Shown here in pieces: positions 49,947-58,652 of a DNA stretch of 64,000 bases; position 1 is the stretch's first letter, and each line of letters begins with the position of its first letter. Source of the stretch: WS-9 sp036274595 (GTDB taxonomy: Bacteria > Eisenbacteria > RBG-16-71-46 > SZUA-252). The notes under the pieces were generated by a model. That model searched no databases. It was not told the origin of the DNA and was given only the letters and a program-made list of their open reading frames with translations. The position numbers and the translations under genes were made by a program. Where the stretch lies: contig DASUFL010000087.1 in NCBI GenBank assembly GCA_036274595.1, positions 62,001 to 126,000 on the forward strand, given 5' to 3'.

Positions 49947-51176
49947 ATGCGTCTCGGCACCCCGCTGGCACCCGGCGCCACGAAAGTCATGCTCCTGGGG
50001 GCGGGCGAGCTCGGCAAGGAAGTCCTGATCGCGCTCCAGAGGCTCGGCGTCGAGACGATCGCGGTGGATCGCTACCCGAACGCCCCCGGGCATCAGGTCG
50101 CGCACCGAGCGCACGTGGTCGACATGACCGACCCCGCAGCGATCCGCGCGGTGGTGGAAGCCGAGCGTCCGCATTTTGTCGTCCCCGAGATCGAAGCCAT
50201 CGCCACGGAGGAGCTCGTCCGCATCGAAGAGGACGGCCTCGCGACCGTGATCCCGACGGCGCGCGCGACGCGGCTCACGATGAACCGCGAGGGCATCCGC
50301 CGCCTCGTCGCGGAGACGCTCCGCCTCCCCACCTCGCGGTACGAGTTCGCCGAGAGCGAGGCCGAGCTCGCCGCGGCCGCGTCGAGGATCGGATTCCCGT
50401 GCGTGGTCAAGCCGGTCATGTCCTCGTCCGGCAAGGGACAGTCCGTCGTGTCGGGCCCGGGCGACGTGGCGCGCGCGTGGGCGTACGCGGAGAGCGCGGG
50501 GCGCGTGAAGCAGGGCCGCGTGATCGTGGAGGAGATGATCCAGTTCGAGTACGAGATCACGCTCTTGACCGTGCGATCCGTCGGCGAGAACGGGGCGAGC
50601 CGGACCTCGTTCTGCGAGCCGATCGGCCACGTGCAAGTGCGCGGCGACTACGTCGAGAGCTGGCAGCCCCAGCCGATGGGCGACGTCGCGCTCGCCCGCG
50701 CGCGGGACATCGCCAAGCGGGTCACCGACGACCTGGGCGGACGCGGCGTGTTCGGGGTCGAGCTCTTCGTGAAGGGGGATCAGGTCTGGTTCAGCGAGGT
50801 CAGCCCGCGCCCGCACGACACCGGCATGGTCACGATGGCGACGCAGGTCCAGAGCGAGTTCGAGCTCCACGCGCGCGCCGTGCTCGGACTCCCGGTGAGC
50901 ACGGCGCTCCGGTCGCCTGGAGCGAGCGCGGTGATCTACGGCGGGCTCGAGGCCAAAGGGATCGCGTTCGAGGGCGTGGACGAAGCGCTCCGCGTTCCGC
51001 AGACGGACCTCCGTCTCTTCGGCAAGCCGGAGTCCTTCACGCGGCGCCGCATGGGGGTCGCGCTCGCGTGGGGCGACGACGTGAGCGAAGCGAGAGTGCG
51101 CGCCAAGATCTGCGCGGGTAAGGTGAAGCCGGCCGAGGCCGGGAGCCCCGCGAGCGAGGCCCCCGTTCCCGCCTAG
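49947..51176 (+). CDS. purT: Formate-dependent phosphoribosylglycinamide formyltransferase
   Basis: 409-residue PurT, an ATP-grasp enzyme that forms formyl-GAR from GAR, formate and ATP in purine synthesis. Family motifs are VMLLGAGELGKEV, VVPEIEAIATEEL, VVKPVMSSSGKGQSVV (ATP Lys), and the metal/ATP segment GVELFVKGDQVWFSEVSPRPHDTGMVTM. GGAGG precedes ATG 49947. The length is standard. PurT is the folate-independent alternative to PurN. Confidence 0.97.
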   Translation: MRLGTPLAPGATKVMLLGAGELGKEVLIALQRLGVETIAVDRYPNAPGHQVAHRAHVVDMTDPAAIRAVVEAERPHFVVPEIEAIATEELVRIEEDGLATVIPTARATRLTMNREGIRRLVAETLRLPTSRYEFAESEAELAAAASRIGFPCVVKPVMSSSGKGQSVVSGPGDVARAWAYAESAGRVKQGRVIVEEMIQFEYEITLLTVRSVGENGASRTSFCEPIGHVQVRGDYVESWQPQPMGDVALARARDIAKRVTDDLGGRGVFGVELFVKGDQVWFSEVSPRPHDTGMVTMATQVQSEFELHARAVLGLPVSTALRSPGASAVIYGGLEAKGIAFEGVDEALRVPQTDLRLFGKPESFTRRRMGVALAWGDDVSEARVRAKICAGKVKPAEAGSPASEAPVPA

Positions 51177-51183
51177 GCCTACG

Positions 51184-51867
51184 TTACCGCGACGCGGCCT
51201 GCGAGGCCGCCTGATCGCGGAACTCCTCGCTCGCGTAGATCGCCACTTCCACCCGCCGGTTCTTGCTCCGCCCCTCCTCGGTCGCGTTGGATACGATCGG
51301 CTCGTCCTCGCCGCGCCCCACGGTCCGGATGCTGCGTCGCACCCCGCGCGAGCGGAGATAATCCGCCGCCGCGTCGGCGCGCCGCTCGGAGAGGCCCTGG
51401 TTGTACGCCTCCGTGCCGACGTCGTCCGTGTGTCCCACGATGAGGAGATCGGAGTTGTCGTACTTCTCGAGGCTCTCCGCCAGCGTGTTCAGGTTCTGAC
51501 CCGCCTCGCCGCGGACCGCGTCCGAGTCGAAGTCGAAGAGCAGGCCCGACGCAAACGTGACGGTGATGCCTTCGCCGACCCGCTGCACGACGGCTCCCGG
51601 GATGTTCTGCTGGAGCTCCTGGGCCTGCTTGTCCATCTGATGGCCGATGATGGCGCCGGCCGCGCCGCCGACCGCGGCGCCGATGATGGCGCCCGTGGCC
51701 GTCGAGCCCGCCGCGTGTCCGATCACCGCTCCGACCACACCCCCCGCACCTGCGCCCACGACCGCTCCCTGCTGCGATTTGCTCCACGACGAGCAGCCGG
51801 CTCCCGCGAGAAGGATCAAGGCCGCCGCGATCGCCGGGGTCGCTCGTGAATTCCTGATTCCGTACAT
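51184..51867 (-). CDS. OmpA-family lipoprotein with glycine-zipper
   Basis: 227-residue lipoprotein: lipobox AGAGC (Cys25); glycine-zipper helices (VVGAGAGGVVGAVIG and IIGAAVGGAAGAIIG) at ~35-75; C-terminal OmpA peptidoglycan-binding domain with LLFDFDSDAV, VGHTDDVGTEAYNQGLSERRA, TVGRGEDEPI and SKNRRVEVAI. It anchors the outer membrane to peptidoglycan. Such 'glycine zipper 2TM plus OmpA' lipoproteins resemble Pal/YiaD-type proteins. Convergent with purT. Confidence 0.94.
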   Translation of the reverse strand: MYGIRNSRATPAIAAALILLAGAGCSSWSKSQQGAVVGAGAGGVVGAVIGHAAGSTATGAIIGAAVGGAAGAIIGHQMDKQAQELQQNIPGAVVQRVGEGITVTFASGLLFDFDSDAVRGEAGQNLNTLAESLEKYDNSDLLIVGHTDDVGTEAYNQGLSERRADAAADYLRSRGVRRSIRTVGRGEDEPIVSNATEEGRSKNRRVEVAIYASEEFRDQAASQAASR

Positions 51868-52073
51868 GGATTCCTCCTGAGACCGGGTTCCTGATTCCCT
51901 GGGCCGGCATTACTACGCAGGAACAGTGCCAGTGCCGTGACGCATGGCGGTTAGCGCAGGAAGGTGAAAGCAGGGCGTACCGGAAAGGACCTTCGTACCA
52001 AGGCGGGTTGTAATCGCGGGTAGAGGGGCGCGGAAAACGCGTCGGGACAACGCTCCACCGTTCCCGGTGGCCA

Positions 52074-52089
52074 TGGCACAGGGAGTGCA
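52074..52089 (+). promoter_or_regulatory. Sigma-54-type promoter of the PfpI/DJ-1 gene
   Basis: TGGCAC-AGGGAG-TGCA has GG at 52075-52076 and GC at 52087-52088, the correct -24/-12 spacing. Start near 52100, about 60 bases before ATG 52162. It lies in the ~294-base divergent region between the OmpA and PfpI genes, which otherwise holds a short CCACCG/CGGTGG hairpin. Confidence 0.5.
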
Positions 52090-52161
52090 GCTTGCCGCGG
52101 CGACCGAAGGCCGGGCCGTACGACCCGGCGGCACTCAGGCCATCCAAGGATCGGAGGAGTC

Positions 52162-52737
52162 ATGGCCCGCATCGCATTCCTTCTCGACGACACGTTCGAA
52201 GATTCGGAATTCCGCATTCCCTTCGACCGGCTGACGCAGGGCGGCTTCGATTGCGTGGTGATCTCGTCGGAAGGCAAGAAGCAGGTGAAGGGAAAGAAGG
52301 GCGAGGAGGTGGTGACGCCCGATCGCTACATCAACGAGGTGTCTCCCGACGAGTTCGATGCGCTCGTGATCCCGGGTGGCTACTCGCCCGATCGTTTGCG
52401 GATGGATCCCGCGATGGTCCGCTTCACGCGGCAGATGTTCGACAGCGGCAAGACGGTGGCCGCCATATGCCACGCGCCCTGGATGCTGGCCGAGGCGGAT
52501 GTCCTGGGCGGCCGCGCCGTCACGTCGTGGCCGTCGATCCGCACCGACCTCATCAACGCCGGAGCGGAGTGGGTGGACCGCGAGGTGGTGGAGGACGGAA
52601 ATCTGATCACGTCACGAAGGCCCGGCGACCTCCCCGCGTTCAGCGACGCGATCCAGCGCCGCCTGAGCCGCGTGATCCGGGGTCGAGTCAGGCACGAAGA
52701 CGAGAGCACCTATCCCGAGGATCACCCGACGATCTAG
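52162..52737 (+). CDS. DJ-1/PfpI family protein
   Basis: 191-residue DJ-1/PfpI-fold protein. The nucleophile Cys103 is in AICHAPWML with a His next to it, and the acid candidate Glu13 is in TFEDSEFRIP. LVIPGGYSPDRLR and VTSWPSIRTDLINAGAEWVDR are family motifs. Members act as glyoxalases, deglycases or stress chaperones; the reaction here is unproven. GGAGG precedes ATG 52162, and a sigma-54-type promoter lies upstream, which would make it an inducible stress gene. Confidence 0.93.
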   Translation: MARIAFLLDDTFEDSEFRIPFDRLTQGGFDCVVISSEGKKQVKGKKGEEVVTPDRYINEVSPDEFDALVIPGGYSPDRLRMDPAMVRFTRQMFDSGKTVAAICHAPWMLAEADVLGGRAVTSWPSIRTDLINAGAEWVDREVVEDGNLITSRRPGDLPAFSDAIQRRLSRVIRGRVRHEDESTYPEDHPTI

Positions 52738-52743
52738 CGCGCC

Positions 52744-55700
52744 CTACTTCACGACGGTGACGCGCTCCACCGCGATTCCCGCGGAGGTCTCCGCGCGCAC
52801 GAAGTAGACCCCCGTCGCGAGGGGGGAGCCGGCGGCGTCCCGTCTGTCGAGTGCCACGTCGTGATAGCCCGCGGAGCGCCAGTCGTCCATCAGCGTGCGC
52901 ACGAGCCGTCCGTGGAGGTCGAAGAGCCGGACCCGAACGGGTCCGTCCGCCGCGCTTCGAACCGTGAGCGTTCCCGCCCGGGTGAGCGGATTGGGCGAGA
53001 GCGAGACGGACGACTTCGACCCGCCTCCGACCACGATGAGATCGATGGGCGCGCTCACGAGCGCGCCGGTCGTGAGCGAGCCCTCGAGCGTGGCCAAAAC
53101 GGCGGTCTTGCCCTTCACCTGGCTCAGAAGAAGACGGAGGTCGCTCCTTCGAAACGAAGCCGAGACTTCCATCACGCCGTCCCTGTTTCGGTCGCCGCCG
53201 ATCGAGGTCTTGCCGCTCTCGGGGGCGATCTCCGAGACATCTCCCAGTCCGTCCGCTGTGAGCCGCACGGTGGAGAGATCGAGATCCTCGATGGCAAACG
53301 ATCCATCCTCGGGCTGAAGGAGCACGGCCACGGCGGACGCTCCTGACGAGAGCGAGATCGCACGATGCTCGTTCGGCAGGAATGCCGTGGCGGGCAAAGT
53401 GCCCGTGATCGAGGCGGACGTCGCGGCCTCGCCCGAGAGCGAGCCGTCGTCCACGCGCAGCGCCACCGCGTACTGACCGGACGCCTGGTAGGCGTGCGAC
53501 GCGGTGACTCCCGTCCCGGTCGAACCGTCGCCATAGCTCCAGAGATAGGTCAGCGCCTCGCCATCGGGATCCGAGGAGCCGCTTCCGTCAAAGGCGATCG
53601 AAACGCCCACGGTGCCTGCGTACGGGCCACCCGCACTCGCGAGCGGAGCGCGATTCGTGTTCGCGATCTGGATCTCGATCGTGGCGGATCCCAGGAGAAC
53701 CGGCGCGCTCGCCGGCTCCGCGCGCGAGGCGCTCTCCGCCGAGATCGTCACCTGGTACACCCCCGCCTGATCGAAGCCCGGCGTCCAGACGATGTGCCCC
53801 GTCGCGTTGTCCGCCCCCGCCCTGAACGTGGCGCCTTCGGGAAGCGGTCCCGAGGTCAAGGAGCGGATCGGATCGCCATCGGGATCGCTCGCCTCGACCA
53901 GGACGTCGAGCGGCGCGTTCTCGAGCGCGCTCACGGGGGACGGGGCCGTGACGTCGGGGCCGCGATCGGCGTTGAAGACCGAGAGGAAAACGGTTGCCGT
54001 CGATGCGTGCCCGCTCTCGGCGGTGACGACGAGGTGGTAGAAGCCGGCCGCGTCGTATCCGGCCGTCCACGAGAACGTGCCCGTGGCGCCTCCCGGTCCG
54101 AGAGTGAACGAAGCTCCGTGGCCGACAGGCAGGACGTCGAGGTCCATGGTGAGCGAGGTGATGGGATCGCCATCGGGATCCGACGCGCTCACGCCGAACA
54201 CGATCGGCGACCCCTCGGCCCCCGAGATCTCGAGGGGCGCCTCGATGACTGGCGGTCGATCCGCCGCGGCGATCTGGACCTCCGTGCTCGCGGTGGCGGT
54301 CCCGCCATGTCCGTCCGAAGCGAGGAACGCGGCGGAATGGGAGCCGGCCTGGCCCGCCACCGGCTGCCAGGAGAAGGCGCCGCTGTTGTCCTGGTTGTCC
54401 GAGAAGTGCGCCCCGGGCGGAAGCGTCGTCGCCGTCAGCTCGAGGAGGTCGTTGTCGGGATCGGTCCCGTAAATCGTGAAGAGAAGGTTTTCCTGCTCGC
54501 GGCCTCCGACCGTGGGTGGCGCCGTGAGCGCCGGAACCTGATTGAGATTGTCGATCCCGACAACGGTCTGGGCGAACCCTCGCAGCGGGTCGGACGCGAT
54601 GAACGTCACGGCGTAGAGGCCCGCCTCCTCGAGGGTCGGGGTCCAGGTCAGCGTGCCGGAATGACCATCGGGGGCGGGGGTGAACGATGCCGTGTTGTAG
54701 GGCGGGAGGCCGCTCAGATCGGCCGTCAGCGCGATGGGATCGCCATCGGGATCCGAGGCCGTCACGTCGATGCGAAGCTCCGACATCTCGATCCCGTGAA
54801 CCGACGCCGGGGCCGAAACCACCGGCGGGCGCGGGATCCGATCCAGTCTGAGTGCGCGGTCTAAGTTGATGCGCCCGAACCCGTAGAACTGGTCCCAGCC
54901 GGGCTCGTCCTCGAAGGGATCGCCGATGCCGTCGTCCGCGGTGACTTCGATGATGTCGCGGATCTGCTCGGGCCTAAGCTGGCCGTGATGGCTCGCCAGA
55001 AGGAGCGCGGCCAGACCCGCCACCATGGGCGTCGACGCCGACGTGCCGCTCACGCGGAACGTGGTGGTGTCGTCCAACGCGGAGAGGACCGTGATGTTCA
55101 CTCCTGGCGCCATCGCGTCGATGTGCGGACCGAAGCTGCTGAAGCCCGCCCGGCCGTCGAAGCCGTCGGTCGCCCCCACCGCGAAGGCCTCGGGGAACGA
55201 GGCGGGATAGAGAGGCACCGGCCCGCCGTCGTTTCCCATGGCCACCGCGATGAACGTGCCATGGCCGACGGCATACTGGAAGGCCGCCCGAAGGACGCCC
55301 GACGGCTCGTCGCCGGCGAGGCTCATGCTGATCACGTTCGCCCCGTTGTTGACCGCGTAGTAGACCCCCAGCGCGATCGCCTCGTACTCGCCGCCGCCGC
55401 GGTCGTTCAGCACCGCGACCGGCATCAGCTTGCACTTCCAATCGACCCCGGCGATGCCGATGGAGTCGTTCGTCGCGGCGCCCAGGATGCTGGACACGGC
55501 CGTGCCGTGGCCGTGGCGGTCGGCGTTGTCGTTGCTGTTGTAGTAGAAGTTGTATCCATGGACGTCGTCGACATAGCCGTTTCCGTCGTCGTCGATGCCG
55601 TTGTCCGGGATCTCGCCGGCGTTCGTCCAGAGGCGCGGCATGAGGTCGGGATGGGTCAGCCGGATCCCGGTGTCGCACACCGCCACGATGATGGCGCTGT

Positions 55701-56229
55701 CCCCCGTCGTCACCTCCCAAGCGTCCGTCGCATGGATGTCCGCGCCCAGTTTCCCGTTGGGAACGTTCGTCCCGACGTTCCGGAGCGACCACTGATCCGC
55801 AAAGCCCTCGTCGTTCGGAATCACCGACAGGGCGTGGGCCTGGGCGGGCTCTTCCACCGCGTCGACATCGTCGCGCTTGGCGAGATCCGCCACGGCCGCG
55901 CGAACGTCGGCGCCGTGGTCGAGTTCGACGACGTAGTAGCGGTCGAGTCCGAATTGCTCCCGCAGAGCCCGGTCCGCGTGAGCCTCCGGGAAGAGGGGCG
56001 TCGCCTGGCGCGCCTGATGGCGGGCGAGGACCTGGTCGAGACCGGGCGCCCGGGACCGAAGCGCTCCTTGGGTCGCGAGGAACCGGTTTCCCGGCTTCAG
56101 CTTGAGGAGCAGATGCTCACGGGCAGGGGAATCGGGGCGGGGCGTCGGCCGGGAGGGTGTGGAGAGCGCCAGACTCGGATGCAGAGCTGCGAGGCAGACG
56201 GCGAGGGCCAGCCTCCGCGCGAAACCCAT
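52744..56229 (-). CDS. Secreted multidomain subtilase with Ig-like, PKD and FlgD-like domains
   Basis: 1161-residue exported S8 peptidase. Signal peptide (~1-22) and propeptide (~37-130) precede the catalytic domain (~140-460) with Asp186 (VCDTGIRLTHP), His241 (HGHGTAVSS), Asn333 and Ser397 (SGTSASTPMVAG). An Asp/Asn-rich segment (IDDDGNGYVDD) likely binds calcium. Four Ig/cadherin-like repeats follow, each with ASDPDGDPI-type motifs, then a PKD domain (GSGSSDPDGE, LWSYGDGST). A dockerin-like DRNRDGVMEV segment and a FlgD-like end (VRLFDLHGRLVRTLMDD, terminal VTVVK) complete it. It lies 12 bases after the sugar dehydrogenase gene on the same strand. Substrate unknown. Confidence 0.95.
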   Translation of the reverse strand: MGFARRLALAVCLAALHPSLALSTPSRPTPRPDSPAREHLLLKLKPGNRFLATQGALRSRAPGLDQVLARHQARQATPLFPEAHADRALREQFGLDRYYVVELDHGADVRAAVADLAKRDDVDAVEEPAQAHALSVIPNDEGFADQWSLRNVGTNVPNGKLGADIHATDAWEVTTGDSAIIVAVCDTGIRLTHPDLMPRLWTNAGEIPDNGIDDDGNGYVDDVHGYNFYYNSNDNADRHGHGTAVSSILGAATNDSIGIAGVDWKCKLMPVAVLNDRGGGEYEAIALGVYYAVNNGANVISMSLAGDEPSGVLRAAFQYAVGHGTFIAVAMGNDGGPVPLYPASFPEAFAVGATDGFDGRAGFSSFGPHIDAMAPGVNITVLSALDDTTTFRVSGTSASTPMVAGLAALLLASHHGQLRPEQIRDIIEVTADDGIGDPFEDEPGWDQFYGFGRINLDRALRLDRIPRPPVVSAPASVHGIEMSELRIDVTASDPDGDPIALTADLSGLPPYNTASFTPAPDGHSGTLTWTPTLEEAGLYAVTFIASDPLRGFAQTVVGIDNLNQVPALTAPPTVGGREQENLLFTIYGTDPDNDLLELTATTLPPGAHFSDNQDNSGAFSWQPVAGQAGSHSAAFLASDGHGGTATASTEVQIAAADRPPVIEAPLEISGAEGSPIVFGVSASDPDGDPITSLTMDLDVLPVGHGASFTLGPGGATGTFSWTAGYDAAGFYHLVVTAESGHASTATVFLSVFNADRGPDVTAPSPVSALENAPLDVLVEASDPDGDPIRSLTSGPLPEGATFRAGADNATGHIVWTPGFDQAGVYQVTISAESASRAEPASAPVLLGSATIEIQIANTNRAPLASAGGPYAGTVGVSIAFDGSGSSDPDGEALTYLWSYGDGSTGTGVTASHAYQASGQYAVALRVDDGSLSGEAATSASITGTLPATAFLPNEHRAISLSSGASAVAVLLQPEDGSFAIEDLDLSTVRLTADGLGDVSEIAPESGKTSIGGDRNRDGVMEVSASFRRSDLRLLLSQVKGKTAVLATLEGSLTTGALVSAPIDLIVVGGGSKSSVSLSPNPLTRAGTLTVRSAADGPVRVRLFDLHGRLVRTLMDDWRSAGYHDVALDRRDAAGSPLATGVYFVRAETSAGIAVERVTVVK

Positions 56230-56241
56230 GTACGACCTCGA

Positions 56242-57378
56242 TCAGCGCTCGGAGGGAACGAGCTTCAGAATCCGGCCCTGGGGATTGTCCGTAAGCAAAT
56301 AGAGTAACCCATCCGGCCCCTGCCGGACATCCCGAATCCGCTCGCCCAGCTTGCCGAGATAGCGCTCCTCGCGCGCGACCTTGCCGTTCTCGAGGACCAG
56401 CCGGACGAGGAGCCCCGGGTTGAGCGAGCCCACGAAGACGCTCCCCTTCCAGCCCGGATAGCGGTCCCCCGTGTAGAAGACCATTCCCGACGGCGCGATG
56501 ACAGGGTCCCAGAAGTAGACCGGCTGCTCCATGCCGGCCTTGGCGACGCCCTCTCCGATCTTGAGGCCGGAATAGTCGATGCCGTAGGTGATCACGGGCC
56601 AGCCGTAGTTCTTCCCCGCCTCGGGATGGTTGAGCTCGTCGCCGCCGCGCGCTCCGTGCTCCACGGTCCAGAGGCGATTCGTGCCCGGCTCGAGCGCGGC
56701 CGCCTGCACGTTGCGATGGCCGTACGACCAGATCTCGGGAAGGACGCCCTTCCGTCCCACGAACGGATTGTCGCGCGGGATGGAGCCGTCGGGGTCGATG
56801 CGGACGACCTTGCCGAGCGTCGTCGAGAGATCCTGCGCGCGGTCGCGATACGCAAAGCGCTCCCCCATCGTGACGAAGAGCGTGCCGTCGGGATGGAAGA
56901 CGAGCCGCGATCCCCAGTGGTTGGGTCCCTTCACCTTCGGCCGCTGGCGCCAGATCACCCGAGTGTCCTCGAGTCCGTGCTCGCCCAGCTTGCCGCGCGC
57001 GACGGCGGTGCCCGCGACGTCGCCGTCCGGCTCCGAGAACGAGAGATAGACCATGTGATCCCGCTCGAACGAGGGGCTCAGCGCCACGTCGAGGAGACCG
57101 CCCTGGCCCGTTGCGTACAGAGGCGGCACGCCCGAGAGCGGCTCGGAGAGGCGGCCGTCCCGCGTGACGATGCGGAGCCTGCCGGGGCGCTCGGTGACGA
57201 TCATGCGTCCGTCGGGAAGGAACTCGAGGCCCCAGGGGTGCTCGAGACCTTCGGCCACGCTCTCGACGCGCACCGGCGCATCGATGGATTGTGGCGTCGG
57301 AGAGCGCGGCGCCTCGGCGTCGACATAGGAAGGGGTGGCGCAGCCCACGAGGAAGACCAGCGAGAGCGCGAGCTTCAT
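56242..57378 (-). CDS. PQQ-dependent aldose sugar dehydrogenase-like lipoprotein
   Basis: 378-residue lipoprotein (lipobox FLVGC, Cys13) of the soluble glucose/aldose dehydrogenase (Asd/YliI) family. Propeller motifs include GLEHPWGLEFLPDGRMIVTERPGRLRI, QGGLLDVALSPSF, GDGSRLVFHPDG-type GSRLVFHPDGTLFVTMGE, SYGHRNVQ and EHGARGGDELN with YGWPVITYG. Relatives use PQQ and calcium to oxidise aldoses in the periplasm. Unlike the 42.8-kb relative it lacks a FlgD-like module. The subtilase gene follows by 12 bases and the flavoprotein gene precedes by nine, suggesting one transcript. Confidence 0.93.
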   Translation of the reverse strand: MKLALSLVFLVGCATPSYVDAEAPRSPTPQSIDAPVRVESVAEGLEHPWGLEFLPDGRMIVTERPGRLRIVTRDGRLSEPLSGVPPLYATGQGGLLDVALSPSFERDHMVYLSFSEPDGDVAGTAVARGKLGEHGLEDTRVIWRQRPKVKGPNHWGSRLVFHPDGTLFVTMGERFAYRDRAQDLSTTLGKVVRIDPDGSIPRDNPFVGRKGVLPEIWSYGHRNVQAAALEPGTNRLWTVEHGARGGDELNHPEAGKNYGWPVITYGIDYSGLKIGEGVAKAGMEQPVYFWDPVIAPSGMVFYTGDRYPGWKGSVFVGSLNPGLLVRLVLENGKVAREERYLGKLGERIRDVRQGPDGLLYLLTDNPQGRILKLVPSER

Positions 57379-57387
57379 CGCCTCAGT

Positions 57388-58632
57388 CTACGACACTCCG
57401 GCAGTCGCCGCTCCAAGCCCCGCGGTGCGACCCGTGGCCCACGCCCACGCAAAGTTGTAGCCGCCGATCGGCCCGAACGCGTCCAGGATCTCGCCACAGA
57501 GGAAGAGCCCAGGGGCGATGCGGCTCTCGAGCGTGCGGGGATCGACCTCATCCAGCGCCACGCCGCCTCCGGTGACCTCGGCCTTCACGTACCCCTCGTC
57601 CCCCGACCAGGGGAGCGGATGACGCGTGAGCGCCTCCACCACGCGGTGACGCTCGTCCTTCTTGAGCTGCGCGAGCGCCGTCGCGCCGTCGACGCCCGCG
57701 TCCTCGAGGAGCGCCTCGGCGAGTCGCGCGGGGATCCGCATGCGGAGCCTCGTGAGCAGGGTGCCCTCCCGGAGACGAAGCTCCCGGTCCCATCCATCGG
57801 CGTCGAGCGGCGTCCAGCGCACGGTGAAGCGCTGCGCCGGCCCTCCCGCGCGTCGCGAGAGGATCGCGAGATGGGACGCGTTCAGGACCGCGGGCCCGCT
57901 ATAGCCCTTGTGGGTGAAGAGAAATCCTCCGTGCGTCACGAACGAGCGCCGCTCGAGCGGCGCCTCGAGCGTGACCGGAAGGGACACGCCGGCGAGCGCC
58001 GCGTAGCGATGCGGCCGCGCGGTGAGAGGCGTGAGTGCGGGGTAGGTTTCGTGGATCGTGTGGCCGAGACGGCGCACCAGATCGAGTCCCGTGCCGTCGC
58101 TCCCGGTCGCCGGGACCGAGAGGCCGCCGGTCGCGACCACGACGCGCGACGCACGGATCTCGTAGCCGCCGGCGAGCCCGAGCCTCCACCCGCCGTCGCG
58201 CGGCGCGAGCGACGTCACCAGGCTGTCGAACCGGAGCTCCGCCCCCTCGCGCGACGCGAGATCGCGCAGACGGTCGCGCACGTCGCGCGCCTTGTTGGAG
58301 ACCGGGAAGAGCTTCCCCGTCTCCTCCTCGAGCGCGAGCGGCATCCCGAGCTCCTCTTCGAAGAAGCGGCGCTGCTCCGGAAGGGGCCACGACAGGAGGA
58401 TCTTCTTCATCGTGTTCGGCGAGGAGGCGGTCACGAATCGCCGCGGATCGAGCTCCGACGGGAGCACGTTGCACCGGCCTCCCCCCGACATGAGGATCTT
58501 CCGCCCCCCCTCGTGGGTCCGCTCCAGGAGGAGGACGCGCCCTCCCCCGCCCCGGGCCGCGAAGACGGCGGCGAGAAATCCCGCCGCCCCGGCTCCGATC
58601 ACGGCGATGGGAAGTCGCTCGTCCGGGGTCAT
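57388..58632 (-). CDS. HI0933/BaiN-family NAD(P)/FAD-dependent oxidoreductase
   Basis: 414-residue flavoprotein of the HI0933/YhiN/BaiN family. The FAD motif VIGAGAAGFLAAVFAA is at residues ~10-25; the family-specific KILMSGGGRCNV follows, then VVVATGGLSVPATGSDGTGLD and the C-terminal GLFLCGEILDAFGPIGGYNFAWAWATG. Some relatives reduce bile-acid C-C double bonds; others act in tRNA or haem-linked pathways; the substrate here is unknown. ATG 58632 lies only 20 bases from the divergent start at 58653. The sugar dehydrogenase gene follows nine bases after its stop. Confidence 0.92.
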   Translation of the reverse strand: MTPDERLPIAVIGAGAAGFLAAVFAARGGGGRVLLLERTHEGGRKILMSGGGRCNVLPSELDPRRFVTASSPNTMKKILLSWPLPEQRRFFEEELGMPLALEEETGKLFPVSNKARDVRDRLRDLASREGAELRFDSLVTSLAPRDGGWRLGLAGGYEIRASRVVVATGGLSVPATGSDGTGLDLVRRLGHTIHETYPALTPLTARPHRYAALAGVSLPVTLEAPLERRSFVTHGGFLFTHKGYSGPAVLNASHLAILSRRAGGPAQRFTVRWTPLDADGWDRELRLREGTLLTRLRMRIPARLAEALLEDAGVDGATALAQLKKDERHRVVEALTRHPLPWSGDEGYVKAEVTGGGVALDEVDPRTLESRIAPGLFLCGEILDAFGPIGGYNFAWAWATGRTAGLGAATAGVS

Positions 58633-58640
58633 GCCCGGGG

Positions 58641-58652
58641 TACGCTTGGGGG
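58641..58652 (+). promoter_or_regulatory. -10 box inside the 20-base divergent gap
   Basis: TACGCT (58641-58646) lies six bases before ATG 58653. A -35 element would fall inside the coding start of the divergent HI0933-type gene. The six bases between are TGGGGG, which may also serve weakly as a ribosome site. Confidence 0.35.
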
